Shown piece by piece: positions 1 to 8,822 of a stretch of 48,278 nucleotides of DNA. A program made the translations under genes and the position numbers. Source of the DNA: Bacteroidales bacterium (lineage in GTDB: Bacteria > Bacteroidota > Bacteroidia > Bacteroidales > PUMT01). The notes under the pieces were generated by a model. It did not search any database. It worked only from the letters and a program-made list of their open reading frames with translations, and was not told where the DNA came from. The number at the start of each line of letters is the position of its first letter. Position 1 is the stretch's first letter. Location of the stretch: the NCBI GenBank assembly GCA_007135095.1, contig SLJO01000022.1, positions 1 to 48,278 of the forward strand. The letters run 5' to 3'.

Positions 1-446
1 ATAAATTATGGTTATCGTACTTATTATCTTTATTTTACCTTAGCAATGTATTCGTATTCAGTATTTCACTCTCATGAATGTCACATCAGCCTTTCTTTGC
101 CAAAAGCGAAATACACTGCATGTGAGATCAACCGCAGGTCAAACCCGCATGCTTTATTGACTTCGTCGATTTCACATGCATTATTTTGTCTCGTTTTGCA
201 ATAGTTTTTGGATGTGAAATTCATGTTATTTTGTCTGACGCAGTCTGATAAGCTTAAATATCAGTAATTATAATTATCCCGATTCACTTCTGGCCATACA
301 AAAGTAAAAAACTATTTTTTATTTTACCTTTGACTCAAAGTTAAAGTTGTATATTCCGGTAATTAATATTGTCTGTTTTATCATCTAATGGTTCAGATAA
401 CCCGCCAGCACCCGGTTAAGCGGATTTGGTTTTAAAAATATTTTTT
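1..446. other. intergenic region left of holB, no gene seen
   Basis: AT-rich non-coding stretch with no credible reading frame on either strand. It contains an 11-nt direct repeat (TTATTTTGTCT at 181-191 and 226-236). It also has an exact plus-strand -7-type element TACCTTTG at 325-332, and on the opposite strand TACTTTTG, read from 306 to 299. Neither has a good TTTG at the expected 19-21 nt upstream, so promoter assignment is weak. The plus element would give a leader of about 108 nt to holB. Confidence 0.5.
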
Positions 447-1577
447 ATGCTTTTCAGTGAGGTAATCGGACAGGCAAAGGCTAAATCCCGACTTTTGCAG
501 ATAGTAAAAGACCAGAGGGTTGGTCATGCTTTGCTTCTTGCAGGCAGGGAAGGTTCCGGAACGCTTGGCCTTGCGATTGCTTTTGCACGATACCTGAATT
601 GCGAAAACAGGGGAGATGAGGATTCATGCCTGGAATGTAGTTCATGCAGGAAATACAGCAAGTTGATCCATCCGGATCTTCACCTGGTTTTCCCTGTGGC
701 TGAAACAAAAGATTCAGGTAAAAATCCCGTTAGCGATGATTTTGTTTCGCAATGGAGGGAATGTGTGCTCGCCAATCCCTATATCAGACCTTTTCAATGG
801 TATGAGCATACAGGGATTGAAAAAAAGCAGGGTTCCATCAGCCGGCATGAGAGCCTGCAGATAATAAAAAAGCTGTCCTATAAAAATTTCGAAGCCGTTT
901 ATAAGGTAATGATAATATGGATGGCTGAAAAGATGAATGTCTATGCTGCAAACAAGCTGCTGAAAATCCTGGAGGAGCCCCCGCTGAATACCGTTTTTAT
1001 TCTCATTTCCGAAGATCCCGGTCAGATAATTCCAACTATACTTTCACGCAGCCAGCTGATAAGGATCCCTAAGATAGATAAGGAAAGTATGGGCCGGGCA
1101 ATAAGCGAAATACACGGGATAACCGACCAGCAACAGATAGACGGTCTTGTCGGGATGTCAGACGGAAATTACCTGCAGCTGGCCGAAGCGATCGGTGAAA
1201 CCGGAGAAGCCAGGCTTATGTTTGAGATGTTTGTCAGGCTGATGCGCATGTGCTTTTCCCTCGATATAGCAGGACTGTCAGGATGGGTCGATAGTATGGC
1301 GGGCCGGGGGAGGGAAAAACAGAAGCAGTTCCTTCAATATGCATTACGCATGATACGCGGGAACTTCATTTTAAATATTCAGGCAGGAAGTATTGATCTT
1401 TTGTCTGAAGAGGAAAAGGATTTTTCTATTAAGTTTTCTGCATTTATACACACCGGAAATGTTTTTGCTATTTGCGATGAATTTAATAAAGCCTCCACTC
1501 ATATTGAATATAACGGTTACAGCCGGCTAATACTTTTTGATCTTGGGTTAAAGATTGCAAAGTTGTTAAAAACCTAG
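447..1577 (+). CDS. holB: DNA polymerase III subunit delta'
   Basis: Clamp-loader AAA+ subunit that helps load the sliding clamp at the replication fork in the cytoplasm. The protein is 376 aa from the ATG at 447; a TTG at 426 would add seven residues, but MLFSEVIGQ is the usual family start. The Walker A position reads GREGSGTLGLA, lacking the P-loop lysine, as expected for the non-hydrolysing delta' subunit. A four-cysteine zinc module (C-N16-CLECSSCRK region, about residues 52-70) follows. LLKILEEPP and the sensor-1 region ILSRSQ are clear near residues 170-205. It heads a plus-strand run with PSP1 and gldH, though the PSP1 gene also has its own promoter. Confidence 0.92.
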   Translation: MLFSEVIGQAKAKSRLLQIVKDQRVGHALLLAGREGSGTLGLAIAFARYLNCENRGDEDSCLECSSCRKYSKLIHPDLHLVFPVAETKDSGKNPVSDDFVSQWRECVLANPYIRPFQWYEHTGIEKKQGSISRHESLQIIKKLSYKNFEAVYKVMIIWMAEKMNVYAANKLLKILEEPPLNTVFILISEDPGQIIPTILSRSQLIRIPKIDKESMGRAISEIHGITDQQQIDGLVGMSDGNYLQLAEAIGETGEARLMFEMFVRLMRMCFSLDIAGLSGWVDSMAGRGREKQKQFLQYALRMIRGNFILNIQAGSIDLLSEEEKDFSIKFSAFIHTGNVFAICDEFNKASTHIEYNGYSRLILFDLGLKIAKLLKT

Positions 1578-1592
1578 TTTTTTGTACTTTTG
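1563..1592 (+). promoter_or_regulatory. Bacteroidota-type promoter for the PSP1-gldH unit
   Basis: TTG at 1563-1565, a 19-nt spacer, then TACTTTTG at 1585-1592, matching the TTTG-N19-21-TAnnTTTG housekeeping promoter of Bacteroidota. The element begins inside the last codons of holB. Transcription would start near 1599, giving a very short leader to the PSP1 gene. Confidence 0.65.
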
Positions 1593-1627
1593 ATGTTTAA
1601 TAAAGTACGTATTTGAACCGATATAAG

Positions 1628-2779
1628 ATGACCACAAATTCCAGAGGATGTTCCGCCATATTGACAGATACCGGTCAGAGCCAGCAGAAATCTTGTTCCT
1701 GCAACTGCCTGAATGTATATGACTGGTTATCTGACCTGGGGAACCTGGACAGCAAACACGACATTGTTGAAATAAGGTTCAAGAATACAAGGAAAGGGTT
1801 TTACAGGAATATCAACAAACTTATGCTTGAAAAGGGTGATATTGTGGCCGTGGAGTCTTCTCCGGGACATGATCTGGGTATTGTCTCCCTGCGGGGGGAA
1901 CTTGTTTTGGAACAAATGAAAAAATACAAAGTTTCCCCAAATGAGGAAAACCTTAAAAAAATATACCGAAAGGCCAAGCCCGCAGATATAGATAAGTGGA
2001 AAGAGGCAATTGCGATGGAAATACCAACCATGCTTAAAGCACGTGAAATTACAGAATCTTTGGGCCTCAACATGAAGATTGGTGATGTTGAATATCAGGG
2101 CGATAAAACCAAGGCTATTTTTTATTACATTTCCGAGGAAAGGGTCGATTTCCGTGAACTTATCAAGGTTATGGCGGATGAATTCCGCATCCGGATAGAG
2201 ATGAGACAGGTGGGTGCCCGCCAGGAAGCCGGGCGCATTGGCGGCATAGGGGCATGTGGCCGTCAGCTTTGCTGCAGTTCATGGCTTACCAACTTCACCT
2301 CGGTAACCACAAATGCAGCGAGAGTGCAGGAAATATCTCTGAATCCTCAAAAGCTTGCCGGACAGTGTAGTAAGTTAAAATGCTGTATCAACTATGAGGT
2401 TGACATTTACAATGATGCAAAAAAGGATTTCCCCGATCTTAACCAGATACTGGAAACCATGGAAGGTCGCTACTTTTTCCAGAAGGCTGATATCTTAAAA
2501 AGAATAATCTGGTACTCGGATAAACCCGATTCCACTCTCAACATGATTTCACTTAATCCTGAGAGAGTAAAGGAAGTCTTAGAGCTTAACGGGAAAGGGA
2601 ACAAACCCCTTAAGTTGCTTGAACAAATTGATGTTGTTACCGAAAAGGAAAAACATGCTGATGATTTTCTAATAAATGACAGTATCTCGCGCTTTGATGA
2701 AAAAGGGAATGTGGCTAAAAAGAAAAAAAAGAAGAGAAAGAAAAAAAACAAGTTCAAAGGACCTGGAAATGAAGGCTGA
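1628..2779 (+). CDS. PSP1-domain protein (RicT/YaaT-like)
   Basis: PSP1 C-terminal domain protein of the RicT/YaaT family. In Bacillus, RicT acts with RicA and RicF in a complex that affects RNase Y processing and carries Fe-S clusters; a role in this organism is inference. The family signature is visible around residues 190-260: IRIEMRQVGARQEAGRIGG, then GACGRQLCC, then QCSKLKCC, supplying clustered cysteines. More cysteines (KSCSCNC) lie near residue 23. The protein ends in a very lysine-rich tail (about residues 364-383), perhaps nucleic-acid binding. I chose the ATG at 1628; a TTG at 1613 would add five residues. The stop overlaps the gldH start by 11 nt, suggesting translational coupling. 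Confidence 0.85.
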   Translation: MTTNSRGCSAILTDTGQSQQKSCSCNCLNVYDWLSDLGNLDSKHDIVEIRFKNTRKGFYRNINKLMLEKGDIVAVESSPGHDLGIVSLRGELVLEQMKKYKVSPNEENLKKIYRKAKPADIDKWKEAIAMEIPTMLKAREITESLGLNMKIGDVEYQGDKTKAIFYYISEERVDFRELIKVMADEFRIRIEMRQVGARQEAGRIGGIGACGRQLCCSSWLTNFTSVTTNAARVQEISLNPQKLAGQCSKLKCCINYEVDIYNDAKKDFPDLNQILETMEGRYFFQKADILKRIIWYSDKPDSTLNMISLNPERVKEVLELNGKGNKPLKLLEQIDVVTEKEKHADDFLINDSISRFDEKGNVAKKKKKKRKKKNKFKGPGNEG

Positions 2780-3269
2780 GCATTTTAATAAAAGTATCCC
2801 GCGTTTGTTACTGACAGCTAAGCTGGTTGTGATTTTATTTTTTACCATTGCATGCAATCAGGATATCGTCTTTGAAAAAAACGTGTCTATGCCCGGGGAT
2901 AAATGGAGCCGCTATCATATTCCTGTTTTCGATGTGGAGATTACCGATACGCTGAATCCGTATGATCTGATAATAAATTTAAGAAATACGGGTGAATACC
3001 CAAGAAGCAACCTCTTCCTGTTTATTTCGGCTAAATCACCTCAGGGGGCCTTTACCCGCGATACACTGGAACTGGTACTTGCCGAACCTTCCGGCAAATG
3101 GAAAGGCAGGGGCTTTGGCAGCATCTGGCAAAACAGATTTTTTTACCGGCAAAATGTACGTTTCCCTGAAAAAGGAATTTACAAAATCGAGATCGAACAG
3201 GCAATGAGGCTTGAAGAACTGCCCGGCATTCTGGATGTGGGATTGAGAGTTGAAAAGAAGCAGTTTTAA
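2769..3269 (+). CDS. gldH: gliding motility lipoprotein GldH
   Basis: GldH is a lipoprotein required for gliding motility in Flavobacterium and is conserved in many Bacteroidota with or without gliding; its biochemical role is unknown. The 166-aa product starts at the ATG at 2769. It has a hydrophobic segment LLLTAKLVVILFF and a lipobox FTIAC, so it would be lipidated at Cys24. The body shows the family pattern: a KW near the N terminus, NLRNTGEYPRSNLFLFI, a DTLE segment, GKWKGRGFGSIW and LDVGLRVE at the end. The frame stays open upstream to 2676 inside PSP1, but that extension is lysine-rich and lacks a signal peptide. It is coupled to PSP1 by an 11-nt overlap. Confidence 0.88.
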   Translation: MKAEHFNKSIPRLLLTAKLVVILFFTIACNQDIVFEKNVSMPGDKWSRYHIPVFDVEITDTLNPYDLIINLRNTGEYPRSNLFLFISAKSPQGAFTRDTLELVLAEPSGKWKGRGFGSIWQNRFFYRQNVRFPEKGIYKIEIEQAMRLEELPGILDVGLRVEKKQF

Positions 3270-3290
3270 CCGATTAAAGTTTTTTCTCAA

Positions 3291-3986
3291 GTGGCAAAAA
3301 AAAAGCGGGAAAGGTTTAAAGAGGTCCTTGGGTTTGATAATGTTGTACAGGCCGGTATAAACGAGGTATTCAACCAAAAGCATTTTCTGTACGGAAAGTG
3401 GTCGGAAGTATTTTTTGGTAGCCGCAAACCAATTGTCATTGAACTTGGATGCGGGAAAGGTGAATATACAGTTGGACTGGCAAGGCTGTTCCCCGAAAAG
3501 AATTTTATTGGCATTGATGTTAAAGGGGCAAGATTGTGGAAAGGAGCCAAATTTGCATTTGAAAATAAAATGCAGAATGTGGGATTTTTGCGCACACGTA
3601 TAGAATTCATATCTTCATTTTTTTCAAGTGATGAGGTTGAGGAGATATGGCTCACGTTCCCTGATCCCCAGTTAAAAAAAGCACGGAAGAGACTTACTTC
3701 TGCCGGTTTTCTAAACCGGTACCGCCTGTTTTTAAAGAGCGGCGGTGTGGTGCATTTGAAAACCGACAGCATCAAGCTTCATGAGTATACCCTGTCACTC
3801 ATAACTGCCAACAGACTGGAAATGCTTGAGGCTACAATTGATCTTTACGGTTCGGAAACGATCAATGAGATGCTCTCGATCAGGACTTATTATGAACAGC
3901 ACTTTCTGGATCAGGGTAAATCAATTTCTTATCTGAAATTCAGGATTGATTCCACCAGTGAAATAAAGGAACCAGATGGAAAATGA
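3291..3986 (+). CDS. trmB: tRNA (guanine-N7-)-methyltransferase TrmB
   Basis: SAM-dependent enzyme that methylates N7 of G46 in the tRNA variable loop. It has 231 aa, close to the usual length, with a GTG start at 3291 (MAKKKRERF). The SAM-binding motif IELGCGKGEY lies at about residues 50-59, the acidic second motif IGIDVKGARLWKGAK at about 73-87, and the catalytic FPDPQ segment at about 124-128; the residue after FPDP is Gln here, not the commoner Trp. HLKTD follows near residue 159. The gene lies 21 nt after gldH, and its end overlaps the next gene by 11 nt, so this is a tight operon. Confidence 0.93.
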   Translation: MAKKKRERFKEVLGFDNVVQAGINEVFNQKHFLYGKWSEVFFGSRKPIVIELGCGKGEYTVGLARLFPEKNFIGIDVKGARLWKGAKFAFENKMQNVGFLRTRIEFISSFFSSDEVEEIWLTFPDPQLKKARKRLTSAGFLNRYRLFLKSGGVVHLKTDSIKLHEYTLSLITANRLEMLEATIDLYGSETINEMLSIRTYYEQHFLDQGKSISYLKFRIDSTSEIKEPDGK

Positions 3987-4311
3987 TAATTCCGGCTTTT
4001 TTGAAAAGGTTTATAAGGTGACATCCCTTATTCCGCCCGGCAGAGTCAGCACCTATGGTGCAATTGCCAGGTACCTGGGTTCAGCCGGCTCTTCCCGCAT
4101 GGTCGGCTGGGCGCTGAATAATTGTCATTCCATGGGAGAGTTCATTCCTGCTCACCGGGTGGTTAACCGTAACGGAATTCTTACGGGCAAGCATCACTTC
4201 GGGACAACCAGCGCCATGGAACAACTGCTGGCAAATGAAAATATCATGGTTGAAGATGACAGGGTAATTGATTTTGCTGCTCTCTTCTGGGATCCGTGCC
4301 GCGAATTGTAA
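3976..4311 (+). CDS. alkyltransferase-like protein (MGMT DNA-binding fold, no active cysteine)
   Basis: A 111-aa protein with the DNA-binding domain of O6-alkylguanine-DNA alkyltransferases. PPGRVSTYGAIARYLG (about residues 20-35) is the helix-turn-helix entry, SSRMVGWALNNC carries the arginine finger, and PAHRVVNRNG occupies the active-site loop. The catalytic motif PCHR is PAHR here, so alkyl transfer should be impossible. Proteins of this kind (ATL) bind O6-alkylguanine lesions and flag them for nucleotide excision repair; that is family knowledge. An AAAGGA stretch lies 5 nt upstream of the ATG. The gene overlaps trmB by 11 nt. Confidence 0.88.
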   Translation: MENDNSGFFEKVYKVTSLIPPGRVSTYGAIARYLGSAGSSRMVGWALNNCHSMGEFIPAHRVVNRNGILTGKHHFGTTSAMEQLLANENIMVEDDRVIDFAALFWDPCREL

Positions 4312-4363
4312 GATTTCAGGAAGAGCAACCTGAAAAAAATTTAATGTATATTTGCAATCAGGT

Positions 4364-4371
4364 TATATTTG
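4364..4371 (+). promoter_or_regulatory. candidate -7 element upstream of mrp
   Basis: TATATTTG matches TAnnTTTG and lies 33 nt before the mrp ATG. A TTTA at 4340-4343 sits at the right distance (20 nt) for a weak -33 element. A second TATATTTG at 4347-4354 is an alternative. Confidence 0.4.
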
Positions 4372-4404
4372 GTTTAAATATGAATAACGCAGATTATTGA
4401 AAAT

Positions 4405-5499
4405 ATGGAATTTACCGAAAAACAGGTAATTGAAGTTCTGAAAAAAATAAATCACCCCGGTTCGGGAAAGGATATTGTAAGCCTTAAAATGGCAGACAAT
4501 ATTATTACCGGCGACAGGAAGGTCAGTTTTCAACTCAACACAGGCGGTAGAAAGGATCCCTTTGCCAAATCGGTTGCACGTGCCTGTGAGAAGGCACTTA
4601 AATCTTCATTCGGCGATTCTCTCGGGGTCGATATCACTATACAGTCATCAGAACCCCGGCCGGTAAGCAAAAAGCCTGTTTTGCCCGGAATAAGGAACAC
4701 TATTGCTATAGCATCGGGCAAGGGCGGCGTAGGCAAGTCAACTGTTGCTGTTAACCTGGCCGTTTCACTGGCTCGCAAGGGATACGCGGTGGGGCTGGTT
4801 GACGCCGATATTTACGGACCCTCAGTACCTGCAATGATGGGTGCCGCAAATGCCAGGCCACAGGTCAGGGAAGAAAATGGAAGGAACGTGATAATTCCTG
4901 AAGAAAAATTCGGAATAAAATTTTTATCCATCGGGTTGTTCGTAGCCGCTGAAAGTGCTCTTGTATGGCGCGGACCCATGGCTACCGGGGCATTAAAGCA
5001 GCTCATCAATGATGCCGAATGGGGAGAGCTTGACTACCTGCTTTTTGATCTGCCTCCCGGCACCAGCGATATACATCTGACTCTTGTACAGGAAGTGGCA
5101 GTAACAGGAGCTGTGATTGTCAGCACCCCGCAAGAGGTTGCACTGGCCGATGTAATAAAAGGGGTTGCAATGTTTACCAATGAAGACATCAGCGTCCCGG
5201 TACTGGGGCTTGTTGAAAACATGGCATGGTTCACTCCGGCTGAGCTGCCCGAAAACCGGTATTATATATTCGGAAGGGACGGCTGCAAAAAGCTTGCCGC
5301 AAAGATGAACCTGCCGTTGCTTGCTGAAATACCAATTGTTCAGGCCATTCGTGAGGGCGGGGATTCCGGCCAGCCGGTAGCCCTGGATGATTCGGTTACA
5401 GCCCGCGCTTTTGACCTGCTTGCTGAACGGCTGGTGGATGAAGTGGATAAACGTAATAAAAAACTGCCCCCTACAAAAAGGGTGGCAATGAAAAAGTAG
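4405..5499 (+). CDS. mrp: Mrp/ApbC-type iron-sulfur cluster carrier ATPase
   Basis: P-loop ATPase of the Mrp/Nbp35 family that carries and transfers Fe-S clusters in the cytoplasm. It has 364 aa. An N-terminal MIP18-like (DUF59) domain covers roughly residues 1-85, and a deviant Walker A, SGKGGVGKST, lies at residues 104-113. DADIYGPS, WRGPM and LLFDLPPGTSDIHLT (Walker B region) follow. The C-terminal CxxC that holds the bridging cluster in many Mrp proteins is missing: the segment after ENMAWFTP reads AELPENRYYIFG. I believe this form is common in Bacteroidota homologues. A NifU-like gene follows, so the two probably serve the same Fe-S pathway. Confidence 0.9.
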   Translation: MEFTEKQVIEVLKKINHPGSGKDIVSLKMADNIITGDRKVSFQLNTGGRKDPFAKSVARACEKALKSSFGDSLGVDITIQSSEPRPVSKKPVLPGIRNTIAIASGKGGVGKSTVAVNLAVSLARKGYAVGLVDADIYGPSVPAMMGAANARPQVREENGRNVIIPEEKFGIKFLSIGLFVAAESALVWRGPMATGALKQLINDAEWGELDYLLFDLPPGTSDIHLTLVQEVAVTGAVIVSTPQEVALADVIKGVAMFTNEDISVPVLGLVENMAWFTPAELPENRYYIFGRDGCKKLAAKMNLPLLAEIPIVQAIREGGDSGQPVALDDSVTARAFDLLAERLVDEVDKRNKKLPPTKRVAMKK

Positions 5500-5655
5500 C
5501 CTGAACAGAGCTAATGAAGAAGCGGGTAAATTCAAGGATGGACCTTGCGGCACCCCGGCATCATTTGTTACTAACCCTGGCCTTAAAAATGAAGAAAAGC
5601 CTCATCGGGCTGCAGGGGATTGTAAATGGATATAATAATTTTAATTCAGTATATT

Positions 5656-5907
5656 ATGGATAATATTGTAAAGGAAGGAATAATGGAACGGGTCAACAAC
5701 ACCCTTGAACAGGTAAGACCATATCTTCAGGCTGACGGAGGTGATATTGAAGTGATAGAGCTTACAGATGATTATGTGCTGAAGGTTCGTTTAACCGGTG
5801 CATGCAAAGGTTGTCCCTTTAGCATGCAAACACTCAAAGCCGGTGTTGAACAGGCCGTAAAGCGTGACACCCCTGAAATCAAGGAAGTTATATCTATCGA
5901 TTCCTGA
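5656..5907 (+). CDS. NifU-like Fe-S scaffold protein
   Basis: A small NifU C-terminal-domain protein of 83 aa that assembles or delivers an Fe-S cluster bound by the CxxC in ACKGCPFS. The conserved RPYLQADGGDIE precedes it. The start is uncertain: ATG at 5656 is chosen, and ATG at 5683 follows the purine-rich AAGGAAGGAA and would give 74 aa. A longer frame from 5626 is less likely. It lies 156 nt after mrp and probably works with it in Fe-S maturation. Confidence 0.88.
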   Translation: MDNIVKEGIMERVNNTLEQVRPYLQADGGDIEVIELTDDYVLKVRLTGACKGCPFSMQTLKAGVEQAVKRDTPEIKEVISIDS

Positions 5908-6063
5908 TATTCTGACTGTCACAAAATATGTCAGGCTTTTTTCAGTTTTGTATGGTAAGTATTCTTACATAACAACTGCAGGATTTATCAGGAAGGGAAG
6001 TTTACTTTGCATTACTTATGGCTGTTATATAACCGGCTTTTGCCCACTCAAATAACCGTATTT

Positions 6064-8727
6064 ATGCCCCTGAGAGCAAAAATTCTGTTAACCCTTTTTG
6101 TGGTGGCGATTGTAACCTCTTGCTCTACGCAGAAGAACACGATGCTGACCAGAACCTATCATCAGATCACTGCCAGGTATAACACTTTTTTCAACGGAAG
6201 GGAAAGCTTCCGGTCGGGAATAAGGAGATCGGAGCAGCAATTCCGGTATGATTTCAACAAGATCCTTCCGGTATTCCTTTATACCGATCCGGAAATTGCC
6301 CGGTCTGTCGCTCCTGAAATGGACAGGGCAATCAACAAGGCATCAAAGGTAATCTCAAACAAATCAATCACCGTGCAGCCGAAAAATGAGCGTGGCGGGC
6401 TCTTTAGCGGCAGGCATGAAAATTTTCACAGGCAGAGTGAATATAACAAGTGGGTGCGCGAGAGCTATCTTCTCGCCGGGAAGGCCCATTTCCACAAGCA
6501 TGATTTTGTTCCGGCAGCACAGGCTTTCCTCTTTGTTATAAGGGAGTACAGCATGAATTCCATCCGGCATGAAGGAAAATTGTGGCTTGCCCGTACTCAT
6601 TGCGAAAGAGGCAGGTTCCATGAGGCCAGGATACTGATAGATGAGATGCTTGCCGATCCTGAGTTCCCTTCAAGTCTTGATGTTGAGCTTTATTCTACCA
6701 TAGCTGACTTTCACCTCAAGCAGGATCAGCTGGAACAGGCAATTGTGAACCTGGAAAGAGCCGTAGAACCAGCCATAAACAGCGATAGAAAAACGCGCTA
6801 TCACTACATTCTTGCACAGTTATACGAACGTACCGGCAATTATCCTCAGGCCTATGACTATTATTCCCGCGTTATCAGGAGGAGTCCTCCTTATGAGATG
6901 GTGCTCAATGCCAGGATCAGGCAATCGGGCGTAGTTCAGGCCGGAAAAGGTGAAATAGCCGGGATGATCAATGATCTCGAAAGGATGCTGAGAGATGAAA
7001 AGAACAGCGATTACCAGGATCAGATTTATTATGCACTTGGGAACATCTATCTCCGTAATGGCGACGAGGCTAATGCAATCAACCATTTTTCAATGTCTGC
7101 CGGGGCACGTGGTTCAAACCCTTCGCAGAAGGCCCTTACTTATCTTGCCCTTGCCAATATATATTTCAACCACCCGGATTATATCACTGCCCAGGCCTAT
7201 TATGACTCGGTTGTTATTAACATGAATCAGGAGTTTCCGGACCACAGGTCAATAATTGAAAGAAGTAATGTTCTTAATGAACTGGCAGGCAATATCAGGC
7301 TATACGAACTTGAAGACAGCGTTCTGATTCTTGCTGAAATGAGTGAGGCTGAGCGAAACAGGAAGGTTGATGACATTATTGCCCGCGTAAGAAAGGATGA
7401 TGCAGATGCCCGTCAGCGCGAACAACTGGCCCGGCAAACAAATCAATCCGGGTCTGCACGCGTATCGCAGGCCGCGCGCCGGCAGGCCGAACAATCAGGT
7501 GGGGGCAACTGGTATTTTTATAACCAGTCAGCCGTCACCTTTGGCCAGAATGAGTTCGAATCCCTCTGGGGCGAGAGGAGGCTGGAGGATAACTGGAGAC
7601 GGTCAAACAGGCAGGTATTGTCATCCGATCAGTTTGCAGTGATGGCAGATCAGGATATGGACCCGGCTGAGGACAATGAGGTGCCGGCCGATTCCAGGAG
7701 CAGGGAGTATTACATGAGGAATATACCCCTTACCGATGCCGACAAGCGGGCCTCTCACCAAAGGCTCGGCGAGGCGCTTTTCAGCATGGGGGCAATATAT
7801 AAGGATGATCTTAATGATTACAGCCGTTCAGCTGAGGCTTACAAAGAACTGGTAAGACGCTATCCTGAAGGAAGCTTAACCCTGACTGCCTTATATGCCC
7901 TTCATTCGGTACTCCTGCAGGACCGGAATTTCAGTGAGGCAGAACACTACAAAGGAATTATATTATCACGGTACCCCGACAGCCGTTATGCCGCCATGCT
8001 TACAAACCCAAATTTTTTCAGGGAGCATGAACACAATATGCAGGAGGCTGAAAGATATTATGAAAATACCTTTGAGCTGTTCCGCGAGAAAAGGCATGAT
8101 CAGGTAAGGGAAAGGGCTCTCCACGCAATGGATACCTGGCCCGACAGCCATCTGATCCCACGATTTGAATATTTGAAAATTCTCTCCTACGGGTCAGAGG
8201 GTAATATACCCCTGTTCAGGAATATGCTTACCGGTTATATCGAAAAGTATCCCGAAACAGAAATGGCTGAAAATGCAAATCAGTTTATTTCATATCTTGA
8301 GAATGATTATCCCGAATTGATCCATCGTGCAGAAATCCCCGTTATTCAGGATATTTACGAATACGGCCAGGAAGGGATGCATCATTTTGTCATCATTGTC
8401 GATAACCGGCAGGATCTCATAAACAGGATGATTTTCAACATAGTCAACTTTAATGTTGATCACTTTGCCATCCATAATCTTAATATTAATAGTGAACAAT
8501 TCAGCAGCAATTATCATCTCATAAGGGTGGACGGACTGCCCGATGTCCCCGCAGCCCTCGATTATCTCAGAAGGTTTTCCGCTTCGGAAGAGGTGTTTGC
8601 CGAGGCAGGACGAAATGATTTTCCTGCATTTGTTGTATCTCCGGGAAATTTCAGCCTTTTCATGGATGATAAGAATATAGCATCGTATCTGAAATATTTT
8701 GAGAGTGAATATCTCAACAGTCAATAA
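6064..8727 (+). CDS. sprE: T9SS/gliding TPR lipoprotein SprE (PorW)
   Basis: SprE (Flavobacterium) / PorW (Porphyromonas) is a TPR lipoprotein required for type IX secretion. The protein is 887 aa from the ATG at 6064, with a signal peptide AKILLTLFVVAIVTSC and lipidation at the Cys of a VTSC lipobox (about Cys20). The family start follows directly: STQKNTMLTRTYHQITARYN and YFNGRESF-like FFNGRESFRSG. TPR-like helices run through residues 120-400 (YLLAGKAHFHKHDF, AQLYERTGNYPQAYDYYSRV, YYALGNIYLRNGDEANAI) and again at about 580-740. A charged Gln/Arg-rich linker lies at about 450-500. A longer frame opens at 6007 but would hide the signal peptide. It is followed 95 nt later by porX, another T9SS gene. 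Confidence 0.87.
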   Translation: MPLRAKILLTLFVVAIVTSCSTQKNTMLTRTYHQITARYNTFFNGRESFRSGIRRSEQQFRYDFNKILPVFLYTDPEIARSVAPEMDRAINKASKVISNKSITVQPKNERGGLFSGRHENFHRQSEYNKWVRESYLLAGKAHFHKHDFVPAAQAFLFVIREYSMNSIRHEGKLWLARTHCERGRFHEARILIDEMLADPEFPSSLDVELYSTIADFHLKQDQLEQAIVNLERAVEPAINSDRKTRYHYILAQLYERTGNYPQAYDYYSRVIRRSPPYEMVLNARIRQSGVVQAGKGEIAGMINDLERMLRDEKNSDYQDQIYYALGNIYLRNGDEANAINHFSMSAGARGSNPSQKALTYLALANIYFNHPDYITAQAYYDSVVINMNQEFPDHRSIIERSNVLNELAGNIRLYELEDSVLILAEMSEAERNRKVDDIIARVRKDDADARQREQLARQTNQSGSARVSQAARRQAEQSGGGNWYFYNQSAVTFGQNEFESLWGERRLEDNWRRSNRQVLSSDQFAVMADQDMDPAEDNEVPADSRSREYYMRNIPLTDADKRASHQRLGEALFSMGAIYKDDLNDYSRSAEAYKELVRRYPEGSLTLTALYALHSVLLQDRNFSEAEHYKGIILSRYPDSRYAAMLTNPNFFREHEHNMQEAERYYENTFELFREKRHDQVRERALHAMDTWPDSHLIPRFEYLKILSYGSEGNIPLFRNMLTGYIEKYPETEMAENANQFISYLENDYPELIHRAEIPVIQDIYEYGQEGMHHFVIIVDNRQDLINRMIFNIVNFNVDHFAIHNLNINSEQFSSNYHLIRVDGLPDVPAALDYLRRFSASEEVFAEAGRNDFPAFVVSPGNFSLFMDDKNIASYLKYFESEYLNSQ

Positions 8728-8750
8728 GTAACCAGGGGTAAATTAGCAAC

Positions 8751-8774
8751 TGACTGCATGCCGGCCGGCAGTCA
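8751..8774 (+). other. GC-rich hairpin between sprE and porX
   Basis: TGACTGC (8751-8757) pairs with GCAGTCA (8768-8774) around a GC-rich 10-nt loop that is itself partly palindromic. No T-run follows, so it is not a standard terminator. An attenuation, processing or protein-binding role is possible but unproven. Confidence 0.5.
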
Positions 8775-8822
8775 TCTGAGGGGTAATTTCTGTAATTCTG
8801 CACTAATCTAAATCGAATCTTA

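Noticed and set aside
5626-5655. Longer NifU-like start
   Set aside because: The added residues (MDIIILIQYI) are hydrophobic and absent from the family; a better start lies at 5656 or 5683.
6007-6063. Upstream TTG start of SprE
   Set aside because: It would place 19 residues before the lipoprotein signal peptide and disrupt export.
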